Positions 19,814 to 27,280 of a DNA stretch of 64,000 bases are shown here, piece by piece; position 1 is the stretch's first letter; every line of letters starts with the position of its first letter. A program made the position numbers and the translations under genes. The notes below the pieces were generated by a model. That model saw nothing but the letters and a program-made list of their open reading frames with translations. It was not told where the DNA came from and did not search any database. The stretch comes from Flavobacteriales bacterium (GTDB taxonomy: Bacteria > Bacteroidota > Bacteroidia > Flavobacteriales_F > PHOS-HE28). Where the stretch lies: the NCBI GenBank assembly GCA_016713875.1, contig JADJOI010000002.1, positions 258,943 to 322,942 on the forward strand, in the 5' to 3' direction.

Positions 19814-20608
19814 TCAACGCCGGCGTTCCAGGTCGATCAGGTAGTGGTCGGCATATCGCGCGGTCCAACGCCATCCGGCCACCAGCTCATCCAGGCGGGA
19901 CAAGCGATCGAGCGCCTTGGGCCGATGCCCGTACCGGTGCACCAGGTGCGTGGGAGGTACGAACAGACCCACCGGTCGGATGTTCACGGTGCGGAACCAC
20001 GGCGCGGTAAGCCGCTCCACGGTCGCCGGCGCATGGTTCCAGCGCACCACCCCCGTGCCGCTCAGGCCGGCGAGCTCCGCGCGCTGTTGCCCGCGTTGGA
20101 ACGCTTCCCGCCACTGGAACCGCAGGAGGTGATGCAGGGTCTCCCGGATGCATCGATCGGGCTGGATCACGGCCACGAAGCGCCCGCCGGGGCGGATCCG
20201 TTCGGCCACGGCATGGATCATCGCCACCAGGTCGTCCTCGTCATACTGGTTCAGACCGCCCATGTCGGACAGCACTAGGTCGAAGAGCATCGGCCACACC
20301 TGTCCGTGCAGCCCGGTCCTCGGCAACAGTTCAAGCAGGATGCGGTCCTCCAGCCCGTATTGACGGACGCGCTCCCGGGCCTGGCGGATCAGCTCGGGGC
20401 TCTGGTCGGTGGCGATCACCCGATGGCCCTGTCGGGCCAGGTGCACGGCGTCGGTGGCGTCGCCCGTGTTCAGCTCCAGCACATGCATGCCGGGGTTGCG
20501 GAGCAGGGCTTCCAGGTAGGCCCAGATGGCGCGGCGCTGCACCAGCCCGATGCGGTTGTGCACGAACTCGGCGTCGAACACGGAACGGTCCTGGTGCAGG
20601 GGCTCCAT
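19814..20608 (-). CDS. Class I SAM-dependent methyltransferase
   Basis: 264 residues when started at the ATG at 20608, which directly follows a TAccTTGC box; the frame is open further upstream but that part lacks homology-like character. The Rossmann SAM-binding region is visible at about residues 45-110 (MHVLELNTGDATDAVHLARQGHRVIATDQSPELI) and a motif IV-like LVLSDMGGLNQYD follows. The glycine motif is ELNTGD instead of the usual ExGxG. The substrate is unknown. C-terminal lines resemble methyltransferases with an extra domain (GLFVPPTHLVHRYGHRP). Confidence 0.78.
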   Translation of the reverse strand: MEPLHQDRSVFDAEFVHNRIGLVQRRAIWAYLEALLRNPGMHVLELNTGDATDAVHLARQGHRVIATDQSPELIRQARERVRQYGLEDRILLELLPRTGLHGQVWPMLFDLVLSDMGGLNQYDEDDLVAMIHAVAERIRPGGRFVAVIQPDRCIRETLHHLLRFQWREAFQRGQQRAELAGLSGTGVVRWNHAPATVERLTAPWFRTVNIRPVGLFVPPTHLVHRYGHRPKALDRLSRLDELVAGWRWTARYADHYLIDLERRR

Positions 20609-20616
20609 CGTGAAGG

Positions 20617-20624
20617 GCAAGGTA
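20617..20624 (-). promoter_or_regulatory. TAccTTGC promoter-like box of the methyltransferase gene
   Basis: Two differences from TAnnTTTG; eight bases before the ATG, the same spacing as clear cases nearby. Confidence 0.4.
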
Positions 20625-20690
20625 CGACGACCACAAGGCCGCGCGCCAGCAGGTGAAGGACGTGGTGCGATGCGCCGACGCTGCCTCCGA

Positions 20691-21338
20691 TCAGGAGAGC
20701 AGGGTGGTGATGGCCGCTCGCGGGTCCGCGGCCCCGAACACGCTGTTGCCCGCCACGAGCACGTCCGCGCCATGGTCCACCAGCCTGCGGTGGTTGTCCG
20801 TGCCCACGCCGCCATCCACCTCGATCAAGGCGCTGGAGCCGGTCCGCTGGCGCAGCTCACGCAGGGCGTCCAGTTTGCGGTAGGTGCCTTCGATGAAGCG
20901 TTGCCCGCCGAAGCCCGGGTTCACGCTCATCACGAGCACCAGGTCCAGGTCGGGCAGGATGGACTCCAGGGCCGATGCCGGCGTGTGGGGATTGATCGAT
21001 ACCCCGGCCTTCATCCCCTGGGCCTTGATGGCCTGCACCGTGCGGTGCAGGTGGGTGCAGGCCTCCAGGTGAACGGTGAGCACGTCCGCACCGGCCTCTT
21101 TGAACGCCGTGATGTAGCGGTCGGGGTCCACGATCATCAGGTGCGTGTCGAACACCTTCCGGGTGAGCGGTCGGATGGCCTTGACGACCGGGATGCCGTA
21201 GCTGATGTTGGGCACGAAGACACCGTCCATCACATCGAGGTGCAGCCATTGCGCCGGGCTGTCGTTCACGAGCGCGACGGCGGCGCGCAGGTCGGTGAAG
21301 TCGGCCGAGAGCAGGGAAGGGGCGAGGATGTGCGGCAT
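20691..21338 (-). CDS. rpe: Ribulose-phosphate 3-epimerase
   Basis: 215 residues, starting at MPHILAPSLLSADF, the usual family N-terminus. It is a TIM barrel enzyme interconverting ribulose 5-phosphate and xylulose 5-phosphate. Active-site features are visible: the HLDVMDGVFVPN metal-binding strand (His and Asp), LMIVDPDRYI, VMSVNPGFGGQRF and LIEVDGGV, with the phosphate-binding ADVLVAGNSVFG at the end. An in-frame ATG ten codons upstream lies before the promoter box and is not used here. Confidence 0.95.
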   Translation of the reverse strand: MPHILAPSLLSADFTDLRAAVALVNDSPAQWLHLDVMDGVFVPNISYGIPVVKAIRPLTRKVFDTHLMIVDPDRYITAFKEAGADVLTVHLEACTHLHRTVQAIKAQGMKAGVSINPHTPASALESILPDLDLVLVMSVNPGFGGQRFIEGTYRKLDALRELRQRTGSSALIEVDGGVGTDNHRRLVDHGADVLVAGNSVFGAADPRAAITTLLS

Positions 21339-21344
21339 CTGGGG

Positions 21345-21352
21345 CGAAAGTA
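21345..21352 (-). promoter_or_regulatory. TActTTCG promoter box of rpe
   Basis: One mismatch to TAnnTTTG; six bases separate it from the rpe ATG. Confidence 0.55.
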
Positions 21353-21390
21353 GGTGCCGCTCCGGCACTGTGGCCGGACAGTGAATGGGA

Positions 21391-21418
21391 AAGGCCGCCC
21401 CGTGGAGGAGGCGGCCTT
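21391..21418 (-). terminator. Hairpin downstream of rpoD
   Basis: A 9-bp stem (AAGGCCGCC at 21391-21399, GGCGGCCTT at 21410-21418) with a 10-base loop, 19 bases beyond the rpoD stop; on the minus strand it is followed by TTCCC, a weak T tract. Confidence 0.65.
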
Positions 21419-21436
21419 CAAGGAAACGGTGATGGG

Positions 21437-22303
21437 TCAGCCCAGGTAGGCGCGCAGGGTGCGCGAACGGCCCGTATGCTTCAGTCGGCGGATGGCCTTT
21501 TCTTTGATCTGGCGCACGCGTTCGCGTGTCAGGTCGAACTTCTGGCCGATCTCCTCCAGGGTGTGCGGCTGGTTGCCCTTCAGCCCGAAGTAGAGGCGGA
21601 TCACATCGGCTTCGCGGCTGCTCAGCGCGTCCAGGCTGCGTTCGATCTCGAGCCGCAGGCTGTCGGTCATCAGCGCCTCCTCGGGGTCGGGCAGGTCCTG
21701 GTTCTTCATGAGGTCCAGCATGGTGCCGCTGTCCTCGCCTTCACGCAACGGGGCGTCCATGCTCAGGTGCTTGCCGGTGTTGTTCAGGCTGGTCTTCACC
21801 TCTTCGAGGGTCATCTCCAGCACTTCGGCCAGTTCATGCGCGGTGGGCGGCCGCTCGTGCTCCTGCTCCAGCTTGGCGAAGGCCTTGTTGATCTTGTTGA
21901 TCGAGCCGATCTTGTTGAGCGGCAGACGGACGATGCGGGCCTGTTCGGCGAGGCTTTGCAGGATCTGCTGACGGATCCACCATACGGCATAGCTGATGAA
22001 CTTGAAGCCGCGCGTCTCATCGAAGCGCTTGGCCGCCTTGATCAGGCCGAGGTTGCCTTCGCTGATCAGGTCGGGCAGGCTGAGGCCCTGCCCCTGATAC
22101 TGTTTGGAAACGCTCACCACGAAGCGCAGGTTGGCCTTGCAGAGCGCCTCCAGGGCGTCATTGTCACCTTCCTTGATGCGGCGGGCGAGCTCCACCTCCT
22201 CTTCGGCCGTGATCAACTTCACTTTCCCGATCTCCGTCAGGTACTTGTCCAGGGACGGCGTGTCCCGGTTGGTCACCTGTTTGGTGATCTTCAATTGCCG
22301 CAT
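21437..22303 (-). CDS. rpoD: Primary RNA polymerase sigma factor (short Bacteroidota type)
   Basis: 288 residues, starting MRQLKITKQVTNRDTPSLDKYL; an ATG three codons earlier is also possible. It has region 1.2 (about residues 15-45), region 2 with DLISEGNLGLIKAAKRFD and GFKFISYAVWWIRQ (2.3-2.4), region 3, and region 4 with the DNA-binding helix (TLEEIGQKFDLTRERVRQIKEKAIRRLK). It lacks the long region 1.1 of proteobacterial RpoD, as in the primary sigma of Bacteroidota, which reads -7 TAnnTTTG and -33 TTG elements. Such boxes precede many genes in this window. Confidence 0.95.
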   Translation of the reverse strand: MRQLKITKQVTNRDTPSLDKYLTEIGKVKLITAEEEVELARRIKEGDNDALEALCKANLRFVVSVSKQYQGQGLSLPDLISEGNLGLIKAAKRFDETRGFKFISYAVWWIRQQILQSLAEQARIVRLPLNKIGSINKINKAFAKLEQEHERPPTAHELAEVLEMTLEEVKTSLNNTGKHLSMDAPLREGEDSGTMLDLMKNQDLPDPEEALMTDSLRLEIERSLDALSSREADVIRLYFGLKGNQPHTLEEIGQKFDLTRERVRQIKEKAIRRLKHTGRSRTLRAYLG

Positions 22304-22400
22304 GCGTGCCATATGTGGGCTGAGGGTGTTAAGCGAAGAGCACCCTGTTCAACGGTTCATGGGCCGCGCTGGTTACGAGAGGCACGCACGGGACTGAAAG

Positions 22401-22431
22401 CCGCAGGGCCGCCTTTCGGGCGGCCCTGCGG
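22401..22431 (-). terminator. Terminator of pnp
   Basis: A perfect 13-bp GC-rich stem (22401-22413 and 22419-22431) with a 5-base loop lies 16 bases after the pnp stop, followed on the minus strand by CTTTC. Confidence 0.8.
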
Positions 22432-22446
22432 TCGGTTGGGTCCGGG

Positions 22447-24693
22447 TCAGTTCTGCTCGGGAGGCGCACCACCGTGGTCGCGGCGCGGGCGGTCGTCCCG
22501 GCGGGGACGGTCACCGCGGTCCCGACGCTCGCGGCCGGCGCCTTCCATGGCGGGTTCGCGGTCCACGTAGCCTTCGGGCTTGGGCAGCAGCACACGGCGG
22601 CTCAGCTTCAACTTGCCGGTGCGCGGGTCCTTGCCCACCACCTGGAAGTCGATCACCTCGCCCTCCTTCAGCACGTCCTCCACGCGCTCGATGCGCTTCC
22701 AGTCCAGCTCGCTCACGTGCAGCAGGCCGTCGGTGCCGGGGAAGATCTCCACGAACGCACCGTAGGGCATGATGGTCTTCACCTTGCCGCGGTAGTTCAC
22801 GCCGATCTCGGCTTGCGGCGGGAAGGCGATGGCGCGCACGCGGGCCACGGCGGCGTCGATGCTCGCCTTGTTCTCGCTCATGATCTCCACGATGCCCACG
22901 CCTTCCACCTCGTCGATGGAGATGTGCGCGCCGGTCTCGGCCTGGATCTCCTGGATCACGCGGCCGCCCGGGCCGATGATGGGTCCGATGCTCTCCTTCG
23001 GCACCTCGAAGGTGATGATGCGCGGGGCGTGCGGCTTGTAGTCCTCACGCGGTTTGTCGATGGTCTTGAGCATCTCGCCGAGGATGTGCATGCGGCCCTG
23101 GCGCGCCTGCTCGAGGGCCTGAGCCAGCACTTCGTACGGCAGGCCGTCGACCTTCATGTCCATCTGGGTGGCGGTGATCCCCTTGGCGGTACCGCAGATC
23201 TTGAAGTCCATGTCGCCCAGGAAATCCTCGTCGCCGAGGATGTCGCTGAGGATAGCGTGGCGGCTGCCGTCGCTGATCATGCCCATGGCGATGCCGCTCA
23301 CCGGGGCCTTGATCTTCACGCCGGCGTCCATCAGGGCCAGGGTGCCGCTGCACACGGTGGCCATGGAACTGGAGCCGTTGCTCTCGAGCACGTCGCAGTT
23401 CAGGCGGATGGTGTACGGGTTGTCCGGCGCGGTGGGGATCATGGGCTGCAGCGCGCGCTGCGCCAGGTTGCCGTGGCCCACTTCACGACGGCCGGGGCCG
23501 CGGATCGGCTTCACTTCGCCCGTGCTGAAGCTGGGGAAGTTGTAGTGCAGCATGAAGGACTTGCTGCTCTTCTCGGTGGCCAGGTCAACGGTCTGTTCGT
23601 CCATCGAGCTGCCCAGGGTCACCGTGTTGATGGCCTGCGTCTCACCACGCGTGAACACGGCGCTGCCGTGGGTGCCGGGCAGCAGGTCGATCTCGCACCA
23701 GATGGGGCGGATCTCGGTGGTCTTGCGGCCATCGAGGCGCACGCCCTTGTCGAGCACTACGTTGCGCACCGCCTTCTTCTGCACCTTCTTGAAGTAGCGG
23801 CCCAGCATGGCCTTGTCGGCCTTCTCCTCGTCGGTGAGGCTGGCCAGGCACTCCTCCTTCACGGCGCCGAACTTCGCGCTGCGCTCCTCCTTGCCGCTGG
23901 GCTGCAGGGCCAGGTCGTAGTAGCGCTGGTAGCAGAAGTCGAAGATCTTCTTCTCCACCTCGGCGTTGTTCTTCTCGTGCTCGTAGGTGCGCTTCACATG
24001 GCTCTTGTCCACGGCGGCGGCGAGCTCGTTCAGCACCTTGCAGTGCACCTTGATCGCATCGTGTGCCACCTTGATGGCCTCGATCATGTCGGCTTCCTGC
24101 ACCTCGTTCATTTCGCCCTCCACCATCAGGATGTCGCGCTCGGTGGCGGCCACGATCAGGTCGAGGTCGGCATTGACCACCTCGGCCATGTCGGGGTTGA
24201 TCACCAGGCGGCCGTTGATGCGGGCCACGCGCACCTCGCTCACCGGGCCGTCGAAGGGGATGTCGCTCACGGCCAGGGCGGCGGCGCCGGCCAGGCAGGC
24301 CAGGCTGTCGCTGTGGTTCTTCTTGTCGTGGCTCATCAGCATGATCTGCACCTGCGTGTCCCCATGGAAGTCATCGGGGAACAAGGGGCGCAGGGCGCGG
24401 TCCACCAGGCGGCTCACGAGGATCTCGTGGTCGCTGGGGCGGTTCTCGCGCTTGAAGAAACCCCCGGGAAAGCGGCCGGCGGCGCTGAATTTCTCACGGT
24501 ACTCCACCTGCAGGGGCAGGAAGTCGATGCCTTCACGGGCCTCCTTGGTGGCCACCACGGTGGCGAGCAGGATGGTGTCGCCCATGCGCACGGTCACTGA
24601 GCCGTCGGCCTGCTTGGCCAGTATGCCGGTCTCGATGGTGATGGGCCGACCGTCTCCGAGGTCGATGGTCTTGGAAATGCCTTGTGGTCTCAT
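22447..24693 (-). CDS. pnp: Polyribonucleotide nucleotidyltransferase
   Basis: A 748-residue, full-length PNPase: two RNase PH-like domains (about 10-240 and 320-560, the second with FPSFSTGEVKPIRGPGRREVGHG), a KH domain (EVPKESIGPIIGPGGRVIQEIQ) and an S1 domain (RGKVKTIMPYGAFVEIFPG). The C-terminal ~45 residues are a low-complexity basic Arg/Asp/Pro tail. It degrades RNA 3'-5' by phosphorolysis in the cytoplasm. rpsO and a terminator lie directly upstream, the classical rpsO-pnp arrangement. Confidence 0.96.
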   Translation of the reverse strand: MRPQGISKTIDLGDGRPITIETGILAKQADGSVTVRMGDTILLATVVATKEAREGIDFLPLQVEYREKFSAAGRFPGGFFKRENRPSDHEILVSRLVDRALRPLFPDDFHGDTQVQIMLMSHDKKNHSDSLACLAGAAALAVSDIPFDGPVSEVRVARINGRLVINPDMAEVVNADLDLIVAATERDILMVEGEMNEVQEADMIEAIKVAHDAIKVHCKVLNELAAAVDKSHVKRTYEHEKNNAEVEKKIFDFCYQRYYDLALQPSGKEERSAKFGAVKEECLASLTDEEKADKAMLGRYFKKVQKKAVRNVVLDKGVRLDGRKTTEIRPIWCEIDLLPGTHGSAVFTRGETQAINTVTLGSSMDEQTVDLATEKSSKSFMLHYNFPSFSTGEVKPIRGPGRREVGHGNLAQRALQPMIPTAPDNPYTIRLNCDVLESNGSSSMATVCSGTLALMDAGVKIKAPVSGIAMGMISDGSRHAILSDILGDEDFLGDMDFKICGTAKGITATQMDMKVDGLPYEVLAQALEQARQGRMHILGEMLKTIDKPREDYKPHAPRIITFEVPKESIGPIIGPGGRVIQEIQAETGAHISIDEVEGVGIVEIMSENKASIDAAVARVRAIAFPPQAEIGVNYRGKVKTIMPYGAFVEIFPGTDGLLHVSELDWKRIERVEDVLKEGEVIDFQVVGKDPRTGKLKLSRRVLLPKPEGYVDREPAMEGAGRERRDRGDRPRRDDRPRRDHGGAPPEQN

Positions 24694-24778
24694 GTTCGTA
24701 TTGGCGCGCCTTTCGCGCCGTTGCTTTGGTTGATTTTCGCTCTGTTGACCTATGGTCCGGGATGTTCCCCGGGTTATG

Positions 24779-24811
24779 AAAAAGGGCGACCGTGCCTCAC
24801 GATCGCCCTTG
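24779..24811 (-). terminator. Rho-independent terminator between rpsO and pnp
   Basis: On the minus strand AAGGGCGATCGTG, a 3-base loop, then CACGGTCGCCCTT (one G-U pair) followed by a T run. It lies about 50 bases after the rpsO stop and before pnp, so pnp expression requires read-through or its own promoter. Confidence 0.85.
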
Positions 24812-24862
24812 GTTCAGTATTGATGTCCAGGCGCCGCCATATGCCCGGCGGTCGCACTGGGG

Positions 24863-25132
24863 TCACTTGCGTAGCCCAAGCTCCTGAATGATGGCGCGGT
24901 AGCGCTCCAAATGCTGCTCCTTCAGGTAGTTCAGGAGCTGTTTGCGCTTGCCCACCAGGCCCATCAGGGCCATCTCCGTGGCGTGGTCCTTCTTGTTGGC
25001 CTTCAGGTGCCCGGTCAGGTGGTCGATGCGCTTGGTGAAGAGCGCGATCTGGCTCTCGGCCGCTCCGGTGTTCATCTCGGTGCCACCGTGCTTCTTGAAG
25101 ATCTCGCGCTTGGCCTCTTTCGTCAGGTACAT
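24863..25132 (-). CDS. rpsO: 30S ribosomal protein S15
   Basis: 89 residues, full length, starting MYLTKEAKREIF; the frame is open upstream but that part is not conserved. Helical S15 features include GAAESQIALFTKRI, HLKANKKDH and LLNYLKEQHLERYRAII, which bind 16S rRNA in the central domain. A TAtcTTTG box 46 bases ahead leaves a short leader that could host autoregulation, which S15 is known for in other bacteria; no such structure is shown here. Confidence 0.96.
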   Translation of the reverse strand: MYLTKEAKREIFKKHGGTEMNTGAAESQIALFTKRIDHLTGHLKANKKDHATEMALMGLVGKRKQLLNYLKEQHLERYRAIIQELGLRK

Positions 25133-25178
25133 GGTCGTCCGCGTTGGTCCAACACGACATCCTTCCGTGTTGAGGCGG

Positions 25179-25186
25179 CAAAGATA
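25179..25186 (-). promoter_or_regulatory. TAtcTTTG -7 promoter box of rpsO
   Basis: Exact TAnnTTTG match, 46 bases before the rpsO ATG, in the gap after accD. Confidence 0.7.
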
Positions 25187-25212
25187 GGGGTTTTCAGGTC
25201 CCGGGATCCCCC

Positions 25213-26058
25213 TCAGGCCTGAAAGAAGGTGATGAACTGCGAAAGCCTGGCCTTCAGGTCTTTGCGGGGTACGATCTTGTCCAGGAAGCCGTGCTCCAGG
25301 ACGAACTCGCTGGTCTGGAAGCCCTTGGGCAGATCGGTGCCGATGGTCTCCTTCACCACCCGGGGGCCGGCGAAGCCGATCAGCGCTTTCGGTTCGGCGA
25401 TGTTCAGGTCGCCGAGCATGGCGAAACTGGCCGTCACACCGCCGGTGGTAGGGTCGGTGAGCACACTGATGTATGGCAGGCGCTTGGCCGCCAATTGGGT
25501 GAGCTTGGCGCTGGTCTTGGCCATCTGCATCAGGCTGAAACCGGCCTCCATCATGCGCGCGCCACCGCTCTTGCTGATGATGATGAGCGGGCACTTGCGC
25601 TTCATGGCCTGGTCGGCCGCCAGGGCGATCTTCTCCCCGACCACACTGCCCATGCTTCCGCCGATGAAGCGGAAATCCATGCAGGCGATCACCACCATCC
25701 GCTTATCCAGCTTGCCCTCCGCCGCCCGCAACGCATCGTTGAGCCCGGTGTCCGTGCGGGTCTTCTGTAGACGGTCGGTGTAGCGCTTGGTGTCCTCGAA
25801 CTTCAGCGGGTCACCGGCCACCAGGTCGGCGTGCAGTTCGGTGTACTTCTGGTCGTCGAAGAGGATGGCGAAATACTCCTCACTGCCGATCTTCTCGTTG
25901 TGCTCGCACTTGCCACAGACCCAGAGGTTGTTCTCGTGATCCTCCGAGGTCATGATCTCGTCGCATTCCGGGCACTTGTACCAGAGCCCCTCAGGCGTCT
26001 CCTTCTTCTCCTCGGTGGAGGTGGTGATGCCTTCCTTGGTGCGTGTGAACCAGCCCAT
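25213..26058 (-). CDS. accD: Acetyl-CoA carboxylase, carboxyltransferase subunit beta
   Basis: 281 residues. The N-terminal zinc ribbon is present (CPECDEIM, then CGKCEHN, four cysteines) followed by the crotonase-fold carboxyltransferase domain (GGSMGSVVGEKI, SGGARMMEAGFSLMQM, TDPTTGGVTASFAMLGD). With AccA it transfers carboxyl from carboxybiotin to acetyl-CoA, the first committed step in fatty acid synthesis. CAacTTTG, one mismatch from the promoter consensus, ends five bases before the ATG. Confidence 0.95.
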   Translation of the reverse strand: MGWFTRTKEGITTSTEEKKETPEGLWYKCPECDEIMTSEDHENNLWVCGKCEHNEKIGSEEYFAILFDDQKYTELHADLVAGDPLKFEDTKRYTDRLQKTRTDTGLNDALRAAEGKLDKRMVVIACMDFRFIGGSMGSVVGEKIALAADQAMKRKCPLIIISKSGGARMMEAGFSLMQMAKTSAKLTQLAAKRLPYISVLTDPTTGGVTASFAMLGDLNIAEPKALIGFAGPRVVKETIGTDLPKGFQTSEFVLEHGFLDKIVPRKDLKARLSQFITFFQA

Positions 26059-26063
26059 GAGCG

Positions 26064-26071
26064 CAAAGTTG
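26064..26071 (-). promoter_or_regulatory. CAacTTTG promoter-like box of accD
   Basis: One mismatch to TAnnTTTG with a 5-base gap to the accD start codon. Confidence 0.5.
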
Positions 26072-26077
26072 AACGTT

Positions 26078-26116
26078 GAAAGCTGAAACTGGAAACCGGA
26101 TCCCGTTTCAGCTTTC
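26078..26116 (-). terminator. Perfect 12-bp inverted repeat between aldolase and accD genes
   Basis: GAAAGCTGAAAC (26078-26089) and GTTTCAGCTTTC (26105-26116) flank a 15-base loop, 24 bases after the aldolase stop. No T tract follows, so it may be a terminator or a regulatory/mRNA-stabilising hairpin. Confidence 0.45.
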
Positions 26117-26139
26117 CGCTTGCCTGTATCGGGTTTCTC

Positions 26140-27213
26140 CTAGGCTATTGTGACCTTCTTGTCCAGGTACACGTCCTGGATCGCGTTGAGCAACTGGATG
26201 CCTTCGCCCATGGGGCGTTGGAAGGCCTTTCGGCCGCTGATGAGACCCTGGCCCCCGGCGCGTTTGTTGATCACCGCGGTCCGCACGGCCTCGGCCAGGT
26301 CGCTCTCGCCGCTGCTTGCACCACCGCTGTTGATCAGGCCGATGCGGCCCATATAGCAGTTGGCCACTTGGTATCGGCACAGGTCGATCGGATGGTCCGT
26401 GGTCAGGTCGCTGTACACCTTCTTGTGGGTCTTGCCGTATCCGCTCAACACGTTGTAGCCGCCGTTCACCTCGGGCAACTTCTGTTTGATGATGTCCGCC
26501 TGGATGGTGACACCGAGGTGGTTGGCCTGTGCGGTCAGGTCGGCAGCGGTGTGGTAATCGACGCCGTCCTTCTTGAAGCCGGGATTCCGCAGGTAGCACC
26601 ACAGGATGGTGGCCATGCCCAGTTCATGGGCGAGCTGGAAGGCCTCGGCGATCTCGGTGAGCTGCCGCGTGCTTTCATCGCTGCCGAAGTAGATGGTGGC
26701 ACCCACGGCCACGGCGCCCATGTCCCACGCGCTCTCCACGGTGCCGAAGAGCACCTGGTCGAACTTGTTCGGCAGGGTCATCAGCTCGTTATGGTTGATC
26801 TTCACGATGAAGGGGATGCGGTGGGCGTATTTGCGGGCCACGCTCCCGAGCACCCCGTAAGTGCTGGCCACTGCGTTGCAGCCGCCCTCGATCGCGAGCT
26901 TCACGATGTTCTCCCCGTCGAAGTAGATGGGGTTCGGGGCGAAGCTTGCGGCGGCGCTGTGCTCGATGCCCTGGTCCACCGGCAGGATGCTCATGTACCC
27001 GGTGTGGGCCAGGCGCCCCGTCCCATACAGGGCCTGCAGGCTGCGCAGCACCTGGGGGCTCCGGTTGCTGCCCACGAAACAGCGGTCCACGAAATCGGGA
27101 CCGGGCAGGTTGAGCTGGTCCTTGCCGATGGTGGTGCAACGGTGTCCGAGCAGGCGGTCGGCGTCCTGGCCGAGGAGTTCTTCGATGCGGGCGGTCTTGG
27201 TGGCGGTGGGCAT
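26140..27213 (-). CDS. fbaB: Class I fructose-bisphosphate aldolase (FbaB/DhnA type)
   Basis: 357 residues when started at the ATG at 27213; the frame opens slightly earlier at a TTG that overlaps the promoter box, so I reject it. It matches the DhnA-type class I aldolases: GYMSILPVDQGIEHSAAASF, FIVKINHNEL, GAVAVGATIYFGS, and a C-terminal phosphate-binding INSGGASSGE and GQGLISGRKAFQRP. It cleaves fructose 1,6-bisphosphate through a Schiff base in glycolysis and gluconeogenesis. A TAgtTTTG box precedes it. Confidence 0.92.
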   Translation of the reverse strand: MPTATKTARIEELLGQDADRLLGHRCTTIGKDQLNLPGPDFVDRCFVGSNRSPQVLRSLQALYGTGRLAHTGYMSILPVDQGIEHSAAASFAPNPIYFDGENIVKLAIEGGCNAVASTYGVLGSVARKYAHRIPFIVKINHNELMTLPNKFDQVLFGTVESAWDMGAVAVGATIYFGSDESTRQLTEIAEAFQLAHELGMATILWCYLRNPGFKKDGVDYHTAADLTAQANHLGVTIQADIIKQKLPEVNGGYNVLSGYGKTHKKVYSDLTTDHPIDLCRYQVANCYMGRIGLINSGGASSGESDLAEAVRTAVINKRAGGQGLISGRKAFQRPMGEGIQLLNAIQDVYLDKKVTIA

Positions 27214-27234
27214 GCGGTGCGTGCGGATGGGCGT

Positions 27235-27242
27235 CAAAACTA
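27235..27242 (-). promoter_or_regulatory. TAgtTTTG -7 promoter box of the aldolase gene
   Basis: Exact consensus match, 21 bases before the ATG at 27213. Confidence 0.7.
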
Positions 27243-27280
27243 CGGAAAGCGGTCAGGGGTGTCGAACCGGGTCTGTTCGG

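Noticed and set aside
22474..24600. Plus-strand frame of 708 codons opposite pnp
   Set aside because: pnp is unmistakable on the minus strand; the plus translation is His/Gln/Val-rich shadow.
27213..27237. Aldolase start at the TTG at 27237
   Set aside because: This codon lies inside the TAgtTTTG promoter box; the ATG at 27213 is the sensible start.
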